Assembly (NCBI GenBank): GCA_963771845.1
Contig: CAVYVC010000010.1
Coordinates: 62,001 to 126,000, forward strand
Source of the DNA: VAZQ01 sp963771845
GTDB lineage: Bacteria > Pseudomonadota > Alphaproteobacteria > Rhizobiales > Xanthobacteraceae
Reading direction: 5' to 3'
Length of the DNA stretch: 64,000 nucleotides
Notes under the pieces: generated by a model
The model's database searches: none
Told to the model about the DNA's origin: nothing
What the model saw: only the letters and a program-made list of their open reading frames with translations
Shown here: positions 10,701-19,240 of the stretch, piece by piece
Numbering within the stretch: the stretch's first letter is position 1
How the letters are laid out: every line of letters begins with the position of its first letter
Program-made: the position numbers and the translations under genes

Positions 10701-10898
10701 GGGAGAAGCGACCGAGGCAGCCATGGTCTCGGCGCTTGCGCCGGGCAATTGTCCGGTAATCGCGATGGTGGGGAAATCGACCGCTGGAAGCGCCGCCACC
10801 GAAAGCAGCCGATAGGCGAAAACCCCGAGCACGATGATGGATGCCGTGACAAGGGTCGTCAGCACCGGCCGGCGGATGCAGGTCTCTGAGAGGGTCAC
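7712..10898 (-). pseudogene. RND efflux permease, frameshifted near 10620
   Basis: This is an inner-membrane proton-driven multidrug exporter (AcrB/MdtBC, HAE1 family). The two frames together give about 1061 residues, full length. Frame one, from the ATG at 10898, encodes TM1 and the start of the porter domain (SETCIRRPVLTTLVTASIIV ... SSSLGITTITI). It then runs into a stop, while the rest (QFDLNRNIDGAALDVQTAL onwards) continues in another frame to 7712. One surplus base in the A-run at 10619-10621 explains the break. Everything downstream looks intact, including the TM4 segment GFVVDDAIVMLENIVRHIE and the C-terminal membrane domain. This could be a real inactivation or a sequencing error. 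It follows the adaptor gene by 5 bp. No TolC-type outer membrane gene is nearby. Confidence 0.85.
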
Positions 10899-10903
10899 GC
10901 CTT

Positions 10904-12040
10904 TTAAGTTCCCGGCTTCGGCTCGCGCGGGGAGACTTTGGTGCCATCGGCCAACGTGAGTTGACCATTGAGCACCACCGTTTCGCCGCCCTCGAGGCCC
11001 TTGCCAATCACAGAGTCTGTGCCGACAACCCGGGCAACCGTAACCGGCCGCACATTGACGACATCGCCATTAAGAACGAACACGTAGGTACCGGTTTGAC
11101 TCACCTGGACCGCAGCGGAAGGCACGACGACCGCTTCTTCCTCGCGGAAGGTCAAGGCCACGGTGACCAAGGTACCCGGCCACAGCAACTCGCCCTTGTT
11201 CGGCATCGTAGCCCGAACCGGGACCGTGCCGGTCGGCGCATCGACGCTGTTCTCGATCATGGTGACCTGGCCGTTCGCGCGACGCGGGTCGCCGGGAATA
11301 ATCGCTTCAATGCTGGCGGATTCGTTGCGCAAGGATTGGCGCAACTCGGGAAGATAGGATTGCGATAATGCAAAGGTGACATACACCGGCGCGGTCTGAT
11401 TGATGGTTGCCAGCGGCGTCAGATCAGCCTGCCGTACGAAATTTCCCACCTTCACCGCGGCCATGCTGGCACGCCCCGTGATCGGCGCGCGAATGCTGCA
11501 ATAATCCAGTTGAATCCGAAGGTTTTCGAGCTGCGCGGTATTGGAATCGACCGACGCGCGATAGATGTTGACCTGCGTTCTGGCATTCTGCAGCGTCACG
11601 AGGGTTGTGGCGTTCTTGGCGATAAGGTCGGAGTAACGCGCAACGTCGCGTTCAGCCTGTTCGAGGTTTGCCTTGGCTCCGGCCAAGAGGCCCTCGATCT
11701 GTTTGGCCTGGGCTTCAATGGCGCGGCTGTCGAGCGTGAACAACGGGTCTCCCTTGTGGACAATCGCGCCGTCACGGAAGTGCACCTCGGTAATTTCGGT
11801 ATCGACGCGAGCCTTCACCGCCACACTGGCGATCGGAGTGACTGAGCCGAGAACTTCGATCCGAACCGGTACCGATCTTCTGACGGCCTGCGTGACTTCC
11901 ACCGGAACCGCGGGCGACGCGTTTTCCCGCGGCGCCTGCGCCACGGCGCCGCCTGACCAGAATCCGCCGCGCATGGCCACGACAATAGCCGCTGCTGCGA
12001 AGACGGCAGCCCCTCCGAAGAGTAACGCGGCTTTCCTCAT
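10904..12040 (-). CDS. RND efflux periplasmic adaptor (membrane fusion protein)
   Basis: This AcrA/MdtA-type HlyD-family adaptor links the RND permease to an outer-membrane channel. The 378-aa protein has an N-terminal membrane anchor or signal (LLFGGAAVFAAAAIVVAM), a lipoyl/barrel-sandwich half around VLGSVTPIASVAVKARVDTE, an alpha-hairpin of heptad-like repeats (AKANLEQAERDVARYSDLI), the second lipoyl half (SIRAPITGRAS), a beta-barrel domain, and a C-terminal membrane-proximal domain. It is the first gene of the two-gene pump operon and is divergent from xthA, with a palindrome in the shared intergenic region. Confidence 0.92.
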   Translation of the reverse strand: MRKAALLFGGAAVFAAAAIVVAMRGGFWSGGAVAQAPRENASPAVPVEVTQAVRRSVPVRIEVLGSVTPIASVAVKARVDTEITEVHFRDGAIVHKGDPLFTLDSRAIEAQAKQIEGLLAGAKANLEQAERDVARYSDLIAKNATTLVTLQNARTQVNIYRASVDSNTAQLENLRIQLDYCSIRAPITGRASMAAVKVGNFVRQADLTPLATINQTAPVYVTFALSQSYLPELRQSLRNESASIEAIIPGDPRRANGQVTMIENSVDAPTGTVPVRATMPNKGELLWPGTLVTVALTFREEEAVVVPSAAVQVSQTGTYVFVLNGDVVNVRPVTVARVVGTDSVIGKGLEGGETVVLNGQLTLADGTKVSPREPKPGT

Positions 12041-12108
12041 GAATGGGTCGGGGCGGCTGTCGGGACACGCTGTCCGGGTCGCGTTCCTGAGCTGCTCATC
12101 GCATCATA

Positions 12109-12122
12109 TTTGGTATACCAGA
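12109..12122. promoter_or_regulatory. Candidate operator palindrome between pump operon and xthA
   Basis: The perfect 10-bp palindrome TGGTATACCA (12111-12120) sits in a near-symmetric context (TT...GA) about 70 bp upstream of the efflux adaptor start. Sites of the form TNGTATACNA are typical of GntR/FadR-type repressors. No regulator gene is adjacent, so the assignment to the pump is an inference from position only. Confidence 0.3.
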
Positions 12123-12239
12123 CCGGCCGTTCTATCATATTCCGCCGAAAGGTACATCTCGGAGCACGGATTCTCGCCTAAAAACAGCGTAACCATCGGC
12201 ACTGCCGCATCGTCCCCCCGCGCCACTGCACTTTCCCTC

Positions 12240-13037
12240 ATGCGCATCGCAACCTGGAACGTCAACTCCATCAAGCAAAGAATGGACCAGCTGGTTGCTT
12301 GGATAACCGAGCGGTCGCCGGATATCGTGTGCCTGCAGGAGACCAAATGTGTCGACGAGGCATTTCCGCGCGAGCCCCTCGAAAGCCTGGGCTATAATGT
12401 TGCAGTGCACGGTCAGAAGACATTCAACGGAGTGGCCGTGCTGTCCAAATTTCGGTTTGACGAGGTCACCCCGAGGCTTCCCGGTGAAAACAGTGACGAT
12501 CACGCGCGCTTCATGGAGGCGGTGATATCAACCGGGAGCGGCTCGCTGCGCCTGGCCTCGCTTTACCTGCCCAATGGCAATCCGCCCGCCACCGACAAGT
12601 ACACCTACAAAATCGCGTGGATGGACAGGCTCATCCAGTACGCCCAGGAGCGGTTGAGCCTGGAGGAGCCGCTCATTCTGGCCGGCGATTTCAATGTGAT
12701 TCCGACGACGGCCGATGCGCGCCACCCTGACCGCTGGACTTCGGATGCGCTGTTTCTCCCCCGCACACGCGAGAAATTCAGGGCATTATGCAATCTGGGG
12801 TTTACGGATGCCGTGCGGGCCGCCTGCGAGGGGCCAGGCCCCTTTACATTCTGGGATTATCAAGCCGGGGCATGGCAGAAGAACGATGGAATTCGCATTG
12901 ATCACCTGTTGCTCTCGCCCCAGGCAACCGATCAGCTGATTGCAGCAGGCGTGGACAAGCACGTCCGCAGCTGGGAAAAGCCGTCCGACCACGTTCCGGT
13001 CTGGATTGAACTGGGGCTCTCCGGCGCCTCTCGCTGA
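12240..13037 (+). CDS. xthA: Exodeoxyribonuclease III
   Basis: This is an AP endonuclease / 3'-exonuclease of base-excision repair (EEP superfamily). The 265-aa protein shows all core motifs: NVNSIKQR (7-14), the catalytic metal-binding Glu in LQETK (E34), GDFNVIPT in the middle, and the C-terminal SDHVPVW with D250/H251. I set the start at ATG 12240 because MRIATWNVNS is the canonical ExoIII beginning. Residues further upstream in the open frame are not family-like. No strong ribosome-binding site is visible before this ATG. Confidence 0.95.
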   Translation: MRIATWNVNSIKQRMDQLVAWITERSPDIVCLQETKCVDEAFPREPLESLGYNVAVHGQKTFNGVAVLSKFRFDEVTPRLPGENSDDHARFMEAVISTGSGSLRLASLYLPNGNPPATDKYTYKIAWMDRLIQYAQERLSLEEPLILAGDFNVIPTTADARHPDRWTSDALFLPRTREKFRALCNLGFTDAVRAACEGPGPFTFWDYQAGAWQKNDGIRIDHLLLSPQATDQLIAAGVDKHVRSWEKPSDHVPVWIELGLSGASR

Positions 13038-13052
13038 GCCGGCGTTGCCTGC

Positions 13053-13833
13053 TCAGCGCTTGAAGAACACGTCCAGGATGCTCCAGGGCAACTTGTAATT
13101 GACGCCGAAGCGAACGAGGTGCTCGTCCGCGCTTACGCGCTGATTGCTTGGAAATGCCGGGCTCGGCGCCGGATTGAAATAGGATTTGTCCTGCAATCCG
13201 ACGTAGAGATATTCAACCTTTGCCGACCAGTCCCTGGCAAACTTGAACTCCACACCGCCGCCGACGGTCCATCCCCAATGCCAATGCGTCTCCACGATCG
13301 AGCCTATTGGACCATAGACATTATTTTCGACCTGGGCGAGTGCGCCCCCCGCCGTCGCGTAGAGAAGCCAGTTGTTCTGCGTGTACCCGAGGCGGCCCCG
13401 GTAGGTCGAAAGCCATGGCTCCCTGAACTTCGTTGCTGAAGCCGGGGAAACCAACGGGCGGTGGGAATTCGAATGCAGACCCGCGTTTGCTGGTGATCGA
13501 CGTGTCGCCCTCATAACCATAGACGATCGCGCCGTTCTGGATGTTCAAGCCCGAAGTGATGCCAATGATGCCGCCATGCAGGTCGAAGCGCGGCGTCTGA
13601 TCGACCCCGGTGGGGTCGTTATGGACCACGGCATTGCCCCAGGCTCCACCGCCTGAAATGCCAATGTAGGATCCAGTCCAAGTGGAGACCGCAGCCGGAG
13701 GCGCCCGGTAGATGGGCGCCACGCCCAGGTCGGCGGAAAACGCAGGAGCAAGCGCAAGAGGAGCCAGCACGCAAGCCAGCGCAGCCGCACTTGCGCAGCG
13801 TAATGCTCGAATGTTTGGACTGCACAGGCTCAT
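13053..13833 (-). pseudogene. Omp25/31-type outer-membrane porin, frameshifted near 13428
   Basis: This is a small outer-membrane beta-barrel protein of the rhizobial Omp25/Omp31/RopB kind. The first frame starts at 13833 with a signal peptide (ALACVLAPLALAPAFSA) and the hallmark WTGSYIGISGGGAWG, and runs to FSNEV. The second frame resumes as REPWLSTYRGRLGYTQNNWL, a strong match to the family, and ends at 13053 with the last strands (EHLVRFGVNYKLPW). A single surplus base near 13428 accounts for the switch. The combined length of about 260 aa is normal. It could be a decayed paralogue (these porins are usually multicopy) or a sequence error. It is convergent with xthA, 15 bp apart. Confidence 0.8.
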
Positions 13834-13937
13834 TTGGAATAAGACTTACGCTAGAGGTGGATTCGGGTCTATTACCAAACCGCCCCGGAAAGCCGATTTC
13901 GATCGGGTGTGGCGAAAGCGCCACAGATGCTCGGCGT

Positions 13938-14852
13938 TCAGCGCCTTTTCAGCCACCTTTCCAGGTACTTATAGGCTTGTGTCCGTTCGTTTTCATCGGC
14001 ACGAGCAAGCGCGCTCGTATACATGTCCGTGATCCAGGTCTCCTCGCTACCGGCGCCATCTTTGGCAAGAATGAGCCAGAACAGGCCCCATGCCGCCTGA
14101 CGGGAAACCTCCTCACCCTTAAACAGCATGTTGCCGAGCAACGCCTGCGCCCGCGCGTCACCCTTCTCCGCGGAAAGGCGCAGCCATTTCGCTGCCAGAA
14201 CGGGATTTTTCTGGCTGCCCTTGGCGAGCAAATAGGAGCGGCCGAGATCGTATTGGGCCTCCGCATCGCCGAAATACGAGGCCGCGTACTCGAACATCTC
14301 CCGCGCGTGGTGGAGATCAGCTTTGACGCTGCCCGGGATGCCGTCGGCGTAATAATGCCCGAGCGCGACGAAGGCCTTGGCCACGTAAGTTGCGTCCGGC
14401 GTGCCCGCGCTGTCCTCGGCATAGGCCGTGGTCAAGCGCCGGAAATAGCCAAAGGCGCGGGCCTTGTTCATGGCGACACCGTCGCCATCGGCGTACATGC
14501 GCCCAAGCTTCCAGATCGCGCCGGGCACCCCCTGCTCGGCCGCATATTCGAGTTCGACCACCGCCTGGTCCGTTCTGCCTTGCCGCAGCGCCTGCGTTCC
14601 CGACCGGAACGCTTCGATCGGCTTGCCGGGAACAACCGGCCGGGGTGGAAGGTTCATCGGGCTCAGGGGCACTGGCGCAAGTGGCGTTGCGCCCCCAAGC
14701 GCGTTCATCTCCGGACTCGAAGGGTTCTCGGATAGCGGTACTGAAACTGTAGCGCCCTCAGGCGTGCGGCTGCCATCGAAGCTTACGGCCGGCGACAACC
14801 CGACAGCCAATCCCAAGAGGCCGATGCTCAGGACGAGATCAGACCAGCGCAT
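13938..14852 (-). CDS. exoR: ExoR-like periplasmic Sel1-repeat regulator
   Basis: In Sinorhizobium, ExoR is a periplasmic Sel1-repeat protein that holds the ExoS sensor kinase inactive and so represses exopolysaccharide and promotes motility. This 304-aa protein has a signal-like N-terminus (LVLSIGLLGLAVGLSPAVS), a Pro-rich linker, and at least four Sel1-type repeats: EYAAEQGVPGAIWKLGRMYA, AKAFVALGHYYADGI, DAEAQYDLGRSYLLAKG and DARAQALLGNMLFKG. I chose ATG 14852; an upstream TTG (14945) would place junk before the signal peptide. exoS/chvI are not in the window. The name rests on resemblance to rhizobial ExoR homologues. Confidence 0.75.
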   Translation of the reverse strand: MRWSDLVLSIGLLGLAVGLSPAVSFDGSRTPEGATVSVPLSENPSSPEMNALGGATPLAPVPLSPMNLPPRPVVPGKPIEAFRSGTQALRQGRTDQAVVELEYAAEQGVPGAIWKLGRMYADGDGVAMNKARAFGYFRRLTTAYAEDSAGTPDATYVAKAFVALGHYYADGIPGSVKADLHHAREMFEYAASYFGDAEAQYDLGRSYLLAKGSQKNPVLAAKWLRLSAEKGDARAQALLGNMLFKGEEVSRQAAWGLFWLILAKDGAGSEETWITDMYTSALARADENERTQAYKYLERWLKRR

Positions 14853-14939
14853 GGCACGTCTCGGCAGCGGCGCCTGGCCGGATCGCCTCGGTCCCAGACT
14901 CGCAGGTGGCTGTTGAGAATCGTCTGCTAATAAGAAGAA

Positions 14940-15375
14940 GCGCAACCGCGTCGCGGGTTGCCAGCGCTTCTCGTATCCCGGGGCCGCGTGGCGGCCCCTC
15001 GTTGCGGATCACGAGCACTTCGCCTTCCCTGTACTTCTTGTTCTTGACCGTCCGGAACCGCGCTTGCTCCCCGTCAAAGCGCGCCGGCTCGGCAAATTTC
15101 AAGTCCGCCATCCCGGCAACCTTAACGCCAAGAGGCGAGAGGTTGCCCTGGACCCCGGCGACGCCGCTGATGGCGGAGAGCGGCTTGTCGGCGGGATGGA
15201 CCACACGCTGGTCCTTATCCCGCTTCTGCTGCACGCGCTCGGCGACGGCACGTCCCCTGACCGTCAGCCATCCACGACCCGCATGGCCGTGGTTGAGCAA
15301 CGCGCTCAGCAGGAGCGGAACGCAGCCACCGTCGGATAGATCTTTGGCGACATAACGGCTGGACGGCTTCAAATT
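14940..15375 (-). pseudogene. Dihydroxy-acid dehydratase (IlvD/Edd family) remnant
   Basis: An open frame (14839-15477) contains about 145 residues that align by eye with the central and C-terminal part of IlvD. It includes LKPSSRYVAKDL, GNLSPLGVKVAGMADLKF, ARFDGEQARF and the signature YREGEVLVIRNEGPPRGPGI. The N-terminal half with the Fe-S cysteines and the end of the C-terminal domain are missing, so it cannot be active. The flanking residues of the frame (a basic N-terminus and a tail overlapping the ExoR-like start) are unrelated. IlvD normally makes branched-chain 2-oxo acids. This looks like a deletion relic of a paralogue in the IlvD/sugar-acid dehydratase family. Confidence 0.7.
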
Positions 15376-15652
15376 CGTGGTCGTTTCACCTGCGGTTCTG
15401 CCATTCACCTGCCGCGCCGCACGCCCCCCGGCATTCTGGCCGGGCCGCTTTCTCGTTCGTTTGGCCGTCGTGTCCATGGGCGGCGTGCCTGCCTCTTAAT
15501 GCTGACGCAGACCAGCGGGGTTGCCCGAAAATCGCGTCGATGTCTGATCTCAGGGCAGCGTATGGCCAAATAGCGGCCAGAGCCGGCCGGAATCCCCCCT
15601 GACTCTCAATGTTTTAGGCGTGTTGCAGACGTGCCACAGAATTAACAAGTGG

Positions 15653-16399
15653 TTAAGAAAAAATGTCACACTCGAGTTGGAATTGCGGAGCAAATCCGAG
15701 TTGCGCCCGTGCCTTGGCAATTGAGACGAGACCTTCCTCGTCGGCAATGTTGTAGATGCCGCGAGCGCCGCGCGTCATCGCAAGCAGCGCCGCGTGCGCC
15801 GCTGCATCAACATGCAGCGCGGGTTTGCGAATGGCCGTCATGTGCCAAGTTCCTGGCCCGTAAAGGAGCCCATAGCGCAAGACGATCCCTTCGATGTTGG
15901 GATCAGCAAGCACCTGCTGCTCCATTTCGAGAGCGCCTCTCACGGTGACGGCCCGCATCGGGTCGTCGATATTGAGCGGATCGGTCTCCTGGTGCGGCTC
16001 GCCGGCCCTTTGCGTATGTGCCGCGTACGCAAAGGCGATGCTCTGCACAATGAAGCGCGCCACGCGGGCGCGCTGTGCCGCGGCGATGAGATTGCGCGTT
16101 CCCTCGATTCGTATCCGCGCATTTGCCGGATAAGCCGCGGACACCCGCGCCTGATCGAATTCCCGCGGCAGATCCGTCAACTGGTGAATCATGACTTGCG
16201 GCGCCGCGGAGCGCACGGCCGCGGCGAGGGCGGGCGCATCGAACACATCGAGCACCGCCGGATGCACTCCAGCCTTCGCAAGCTTCTCCGCGCTTTCGGG
16301 CGAGCGGGTGGTTCCCGTGACCTCATGTCCGGCCTTGACCAGGAGCGGGATCAGTCGGCGGCCGATTGCGCCGTAGGCGCCGGCGAGGAATACTCTCAT
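15653..16399 (-). CDS. NAD(P)-dependent epimerase/dehydratase family protein
   Basis: This is an extended short-chain dehydrogenase type oxidoreductase; the substrate is unknown. The 248-aa protein begins with the dinucleotide-binding motif FLAGAYGAIGRRL (Gly-rich, residues 4-16). It then shows a conserved Asp after the second strand (VLDVFD), the N/R segment IRIEGTRNLIAAAQ, and the YGLLYGPGTWHMTAI region seen in nucleoside-sugar epimerase-like proteins. A clear YxxxK pair is not obvious, so catalysis may be atypical. I chose ATG 16399 because MRVFLAGAYG starts the Rossmann fold directly. It is divergent from the DNA glycosylase gene. Confidence 0.8.
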   Translation of the reverse strand: MRVFLAGAYGAIGRRLIPLLVKAGHEVTGTTRSPESAEKLAKAGVHPAVLDVFDAPALAAAVRSAAPQVMIHQLTDLPREFDQARVSAAYPANARIRIEGTRNLIAAAQRARVARFIVQSIAFAYAAHTQRAGEPHQETDPLNIDDPMRAVTVRGALEMEQQVLADPNIEGIVLRYGLLYGPGTWHMTAIRKPALHVDAAAHAALLAMTRGARGIYNIADEEGLVSIAKARAQLGFAPQFQLECDIFS

Positions 16400-16464
16400 G
16401 CCCGGATGGTAGCGCGCATTGAGCGAAGCGCAACGCGGCAAGCCCCGCCGCGAATGGTTGATTG

Positions 16465-17034
16465 ATGCCGCCCCTGCTGCGGCGAAAATTCTTTGCGCGC
16501 AGCGTGCACGCGGTCGCGCCCGAGCTCATCGGGGCCACGCTGCTTTTTAACGGCGTCGGCGGCACCATCGCTGAGGTTGAGGCCTATCATCACACCGACC
16601 CCGCGGCCCACTCGTTTCGTGGGCGCACCGAGCGCAACGCCGTGATGTTCGGGCCACCCGGTTACGCCTATGTCTATCGCTCCTACGGCATTCATTGGTG
16701 CGTCAACTTCGTTTGCGAGCCTGCGGGCTCCGCCAGCGCCGTGCTGATACGAGCGCTCGTGCCCACCCATGGCCTCGCCCTCATGCGCCGGCGCCGCAAA
16801 GTGGAAAAACAACAATTGCTATGCTCGGGGCCGGGACGCGTGTGCCAGGCGCTCGGCATCAGCGGAGTGCACAATGGTCTTCCACTCGACCGCGCGCCGT
16901 TCGAGCTGCGCGCCGGCCCGGGCAACCTCGACATCGCCGTGGGCCCGCGTATCGGGATCAGCAAGGGGGTCGATCACCCCTGGCGATATGGCCTCAAACA
17001 GTCGTCGTTTCTCAGCAAGCCTTTTCGCACCTGA
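16465..17034 (+). CDS. DNA-3-methyladenine glycosylase (AAG/MPG family)
   Basis: This base-excision repair enzyme removes alkylated purines. The 189-aa protein has the AAG/MPG fold signatures: FARSVHAVAPELIGATLLF, the catalytic Glu in AEVEAYHHTDPAAHSFRG, the DNA-intercalating region VMFGPPGYAYVYRSYGIHWC, and SGPGRVCQALGISG near residues 120-135. The length fits bacterial homologues. The TTG immediately before this ATG is a less likely start. Its stop abuts the stop of the convergent gene at 17035. Confidence 0.9.
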   Translation: MPPLLRRKFFARSVHAVAPELIGATLLFNGVGGTIAEVEAYHHTDPAAHSFRGRTERNAVMFGPPGYAYVYRSYGIHWCVNFVCEPAGSASAVLIRALVPTHGLALMRRRRKVEKQQLLCSGPGRVCQALGISGVHNGLPLDRAPFELRAGPGNLDIAVGPRIGISKGVDHPWRYGLKQSSFLSKPFRT

Positions 17035-18012
17035 TCATTCCAGCCCGGTCACGAAGAGCTCGTCCGCTTTGACGATTCTCGGCGAGAGGCCCTGTTCGTG
17101 AACATATCGCCCGATCGCTTCGTAAGTTGGACGGTTCGACTTAAGTCCATAGGCCCAATATTGCTGTCCCATGACGCGCCACGTTTCCTCGACGTGATCG
17201 AGCAGCCAAGGCAACGCCACGCGCAAGGCATCGCTGTCATAGAGCCCGTTGATCGCGAGGTCGCGCGCCTGGCAAAGCGCACGATAGAGGCTTTCCGCCA
17301 CCCACGGATGGGCACGATGCACGTCCTCGCGCACCGCCACCGTATGCATGATCGGAAAAATACCTGTGCGACGCCAATAATCCTGCTCGACTTCCTTGTA
17401 GTTCGGAAACAGCCGCTTAATGCACCGCGAGCCGTCGAGAAAAAGCTTCGGTAGGTAGATCGAAAATAGTGCGTCGAGTTCGCCTGCCTCGAACAGCTTC
17501 TCCAACGTCTCTCCGCCAGTGAGGAAATCGAGCCTTATGCTCTTTGGCAGATCGAGCGCAATGAGCGGCGGTTCGAGAAACGTATTCAGCCCACCCATGA
17601 ACCAGTGCATATCATGCGATTTGAGGCCGTAGTCATGCTGGAGCATTCCGCGCATGAAGACGAGCGCGGTCGAGCTCCATTGCGAGGTGCCGACGCGCTT
17701 GCCGCGAAGATCTTCGGGCGTCTTGATGCCGGCATCTGCGCGCACATAGATGCAGGAGTGCCGGAAGAGTCGTGACAGCGCCGCCTGCACGGCCACAAAG
17801 GGGCATGCGCCCCGCCCCTTGAGCGTTGTGAAGGAGGCAAGCGACAGCTCGGACGCTTCAAACTCGGCGTTCTCCAGCATGCGCCGGAATGTTTCTCGCG
17901 GGCGCAACACCTTTACATCAAGCGCAATACCGTCGGGCTTGACGCGCCCGTCAATGAGCGGCCGGGTGCGATCGTAATCCCAGCATGCAAATGTCAGCTT
18001 GAGGTCAGTCAT
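17035..18012 (-). CDS. 4,5-dihydroxyphthalate decarboxylase-like protein
   Basis: The protein is 325 aa and resembles the Pht5/DHP-decarboxylase group, which has a periplasmic-binding-protein type II fold; some members are called ABC substrate-binding-like. Visible segments are LTFACWDYDRTRPLIDGRV at the N-terminus, LSLASFTTLKGRGACPFVAV, EDLRGKRVGTSQWSSTALVF (typical of this fold) and WVAESLYRALCQARDLAI. No signal peptide is seen, so a cytoplasmic enzyme role is more likely than transport. The actual substrate is unknown. ATG 18012 (MTDLKLTFACW) is chosen over upstream basic, non-family residues. It is followed on the same strand, 13 bp away, by nothing else of the unit: it is the last gene of the valS-MFS run. 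Confidence 0.75.
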   Translation of the reverse strand: MTDLKLTFACWDYDRTRPLIDGRVKPDGIALDVKVLRPRETFRRMLENAEFEASELSLASFTTLKGRGACPFVAVQAALSRLFRHSCIYVRADAGIKTPEDLRGKRVGTSQWSSTALVFMRGMLQHDYGLKSHDMHWFMGGLNTFLEPPLIALDLPKSIRLDFLTGGETLEKLFEAGELDALFSIYLPKLFLDGSRCIKRLFPNYKEVEQDYWRRTGIFPIMHTVAVREDVHRAHPWVAESLYRALCQARDLAINGLYDSDALRVALPWLLDHVEETWRVMGQQYWAYGLKSNRPTYEAIGRYVHEQGLSPRIVKADELFVTGLE

Positions 18013-18025
18013 TGTGCGCTTTCGC

Positions 18026-19240
18026 TTATCCCGGCACCGAAGCCGTACGGCGCGATCGGATGGATGGAGACAAGAGCACGAGCGGAAGCGCACTGATCGC
18101 AATCGGCAGGAACGCAGCCCCTGCGCTTCCGGCGATGTCCCATGCCGCGCCACTGAGCACCGACACGATCAGTCCCTCGCTATAGCTGATGGTCAGCATG
18201 GCGGCCGTCACCCGTGCCACATCTGCCGGCGCGCATAACAGCGGTGGCAGAGCAAAACTCAAGGTCAGCACCACCGCGCCCAGAAATCCGAGCACCCCGG
18301 AAAACATGACGGTCGACAGGCTCGCGGTGGTCGCAATGCCGCCGAGGCACGCAACCATTGCCGTCCCGCACAGAATAAAGGGCCAGGCGCGCCGCTCGAT
18401 CCGCCCTGATGTCGCCAGCAGCACGAACGATGCTGGCAGTTGACCCAGATTGAGCGCGGTGAGCGCGCCGGCGACCAAATCCGGCCGGCCGGCCTCGGTG
18501 AGATAGCCCGGGAGAAAGGCATTGCTGCAGAAATAGACGCTGTTCACGCTGCCAAGCAGAAACCCGAGCTGCCACACCTGCTTGTTGCGCCAGTTCGGCC
18601 ACCACAGCCGCGGCCTCGCCGAGCCGCCGGAAGCCGGTTTGCGTGGTTTCGGTGCCAGCGCCATTGTCACAAGCGCGATCAGGAACATCGGGATGCTCCA
18701 GGCTGCAAAAGCGCCGCGCCAGGAACCGTCCACCAGCGGCAGAACGACTGGAATGGTGAGCATCACGGCAAGGGTTTCGCCGACCAGCAACCCATTGGTG
18801 TAGACCGCCGTGGCAAAGCTCACGTACTGCGGCAACCATTGACGCGCCAGCGGCGGGAGTGCCGGCTGCATGACGGCAATGCCCGCGCTCATCACGATTG
18901 TCGTTGCATAGAGCGCAGACGCAGTGGGCACTGCGCCACGTAATCCGGATGCGATTGCCGCGACCAAGAGCCCCAGCACCAATGTGGCGAGTGCGCCGAA
19001 ACGCGCGATCAGCAGCGCGCCCGGCAATGCCGCGCAGCCGAAGAGAACCATGGGCAATCCGGACAGAAAGCCGATCTCGGTTCCGGAGAGATGCAGGTCC
19101 GACTGGATGAGTGAAATGACGGGAGGAACGGCCAGGATGGTCAGCCGCAGCGCAATGCCTGCGAGCCACAGCAACACTGCCACCCTTACCCTTCCCCAAG
19201 CGCGGGGGAGGCAAGACCGGGCGGGCGTGCGGCCGTTCAC
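18026..19240 (-). CDS. MFS transporter (CynX/NimT-like)
   Basis: This 404-aa major facilitator has about 12 hydrophobic segments. The N-terminal region (LLWLAGIALRLTILAVPPVI ... LHLSGTEIGFLSGLPMVLF) matches the CynX/NimT (cyanate/nitroimidazole-type) subgroup. It starts with GTG and overlaps the valS stop by 4 bp (GTGA), implying translational coupling to valyl-tRNA synthetase, an odd partner for a transporter. The decarboxylase-like gene starts 13 bp after its stop, so the two could act together on an aromatic or organic acid. The substrate is unknown. Confidence 0.85.
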   Translation of the reverse strand: MNGRTPARSCLPRAWGRVRVAVLLWLAGIALRLTILAVPPVISLIQSDLHLSGTEIGFLSGLPMVLFGCAALPGALLIARFGALATLVLGLLVAAIASGLRGAVPTASALYATTIVMSAGIAVMQPALPPLARQWLPQYVSFATAVYTNGLLVGETLAVMLTIPVVLPLVDGSWRGAFAAWSIPMFLIALVTMALAPKPRKPASGGSARPRLWWPNWRNKQVWQLGFLLGSVNSVYFCSNAFLPGYLTEAGRPDLVAGALTALNLGQLPASFVLLATSGRIERRAWPFILCGTAMVACLGGIATTASLSTVMFSGVLGFLGAVVLTLSFALPPLLCAPADVARVTAAMLTISYSEGLIVSVLSGAAWDIAGSAGAAFLPIAISALPLVLLSPSIRSRRTASVPG

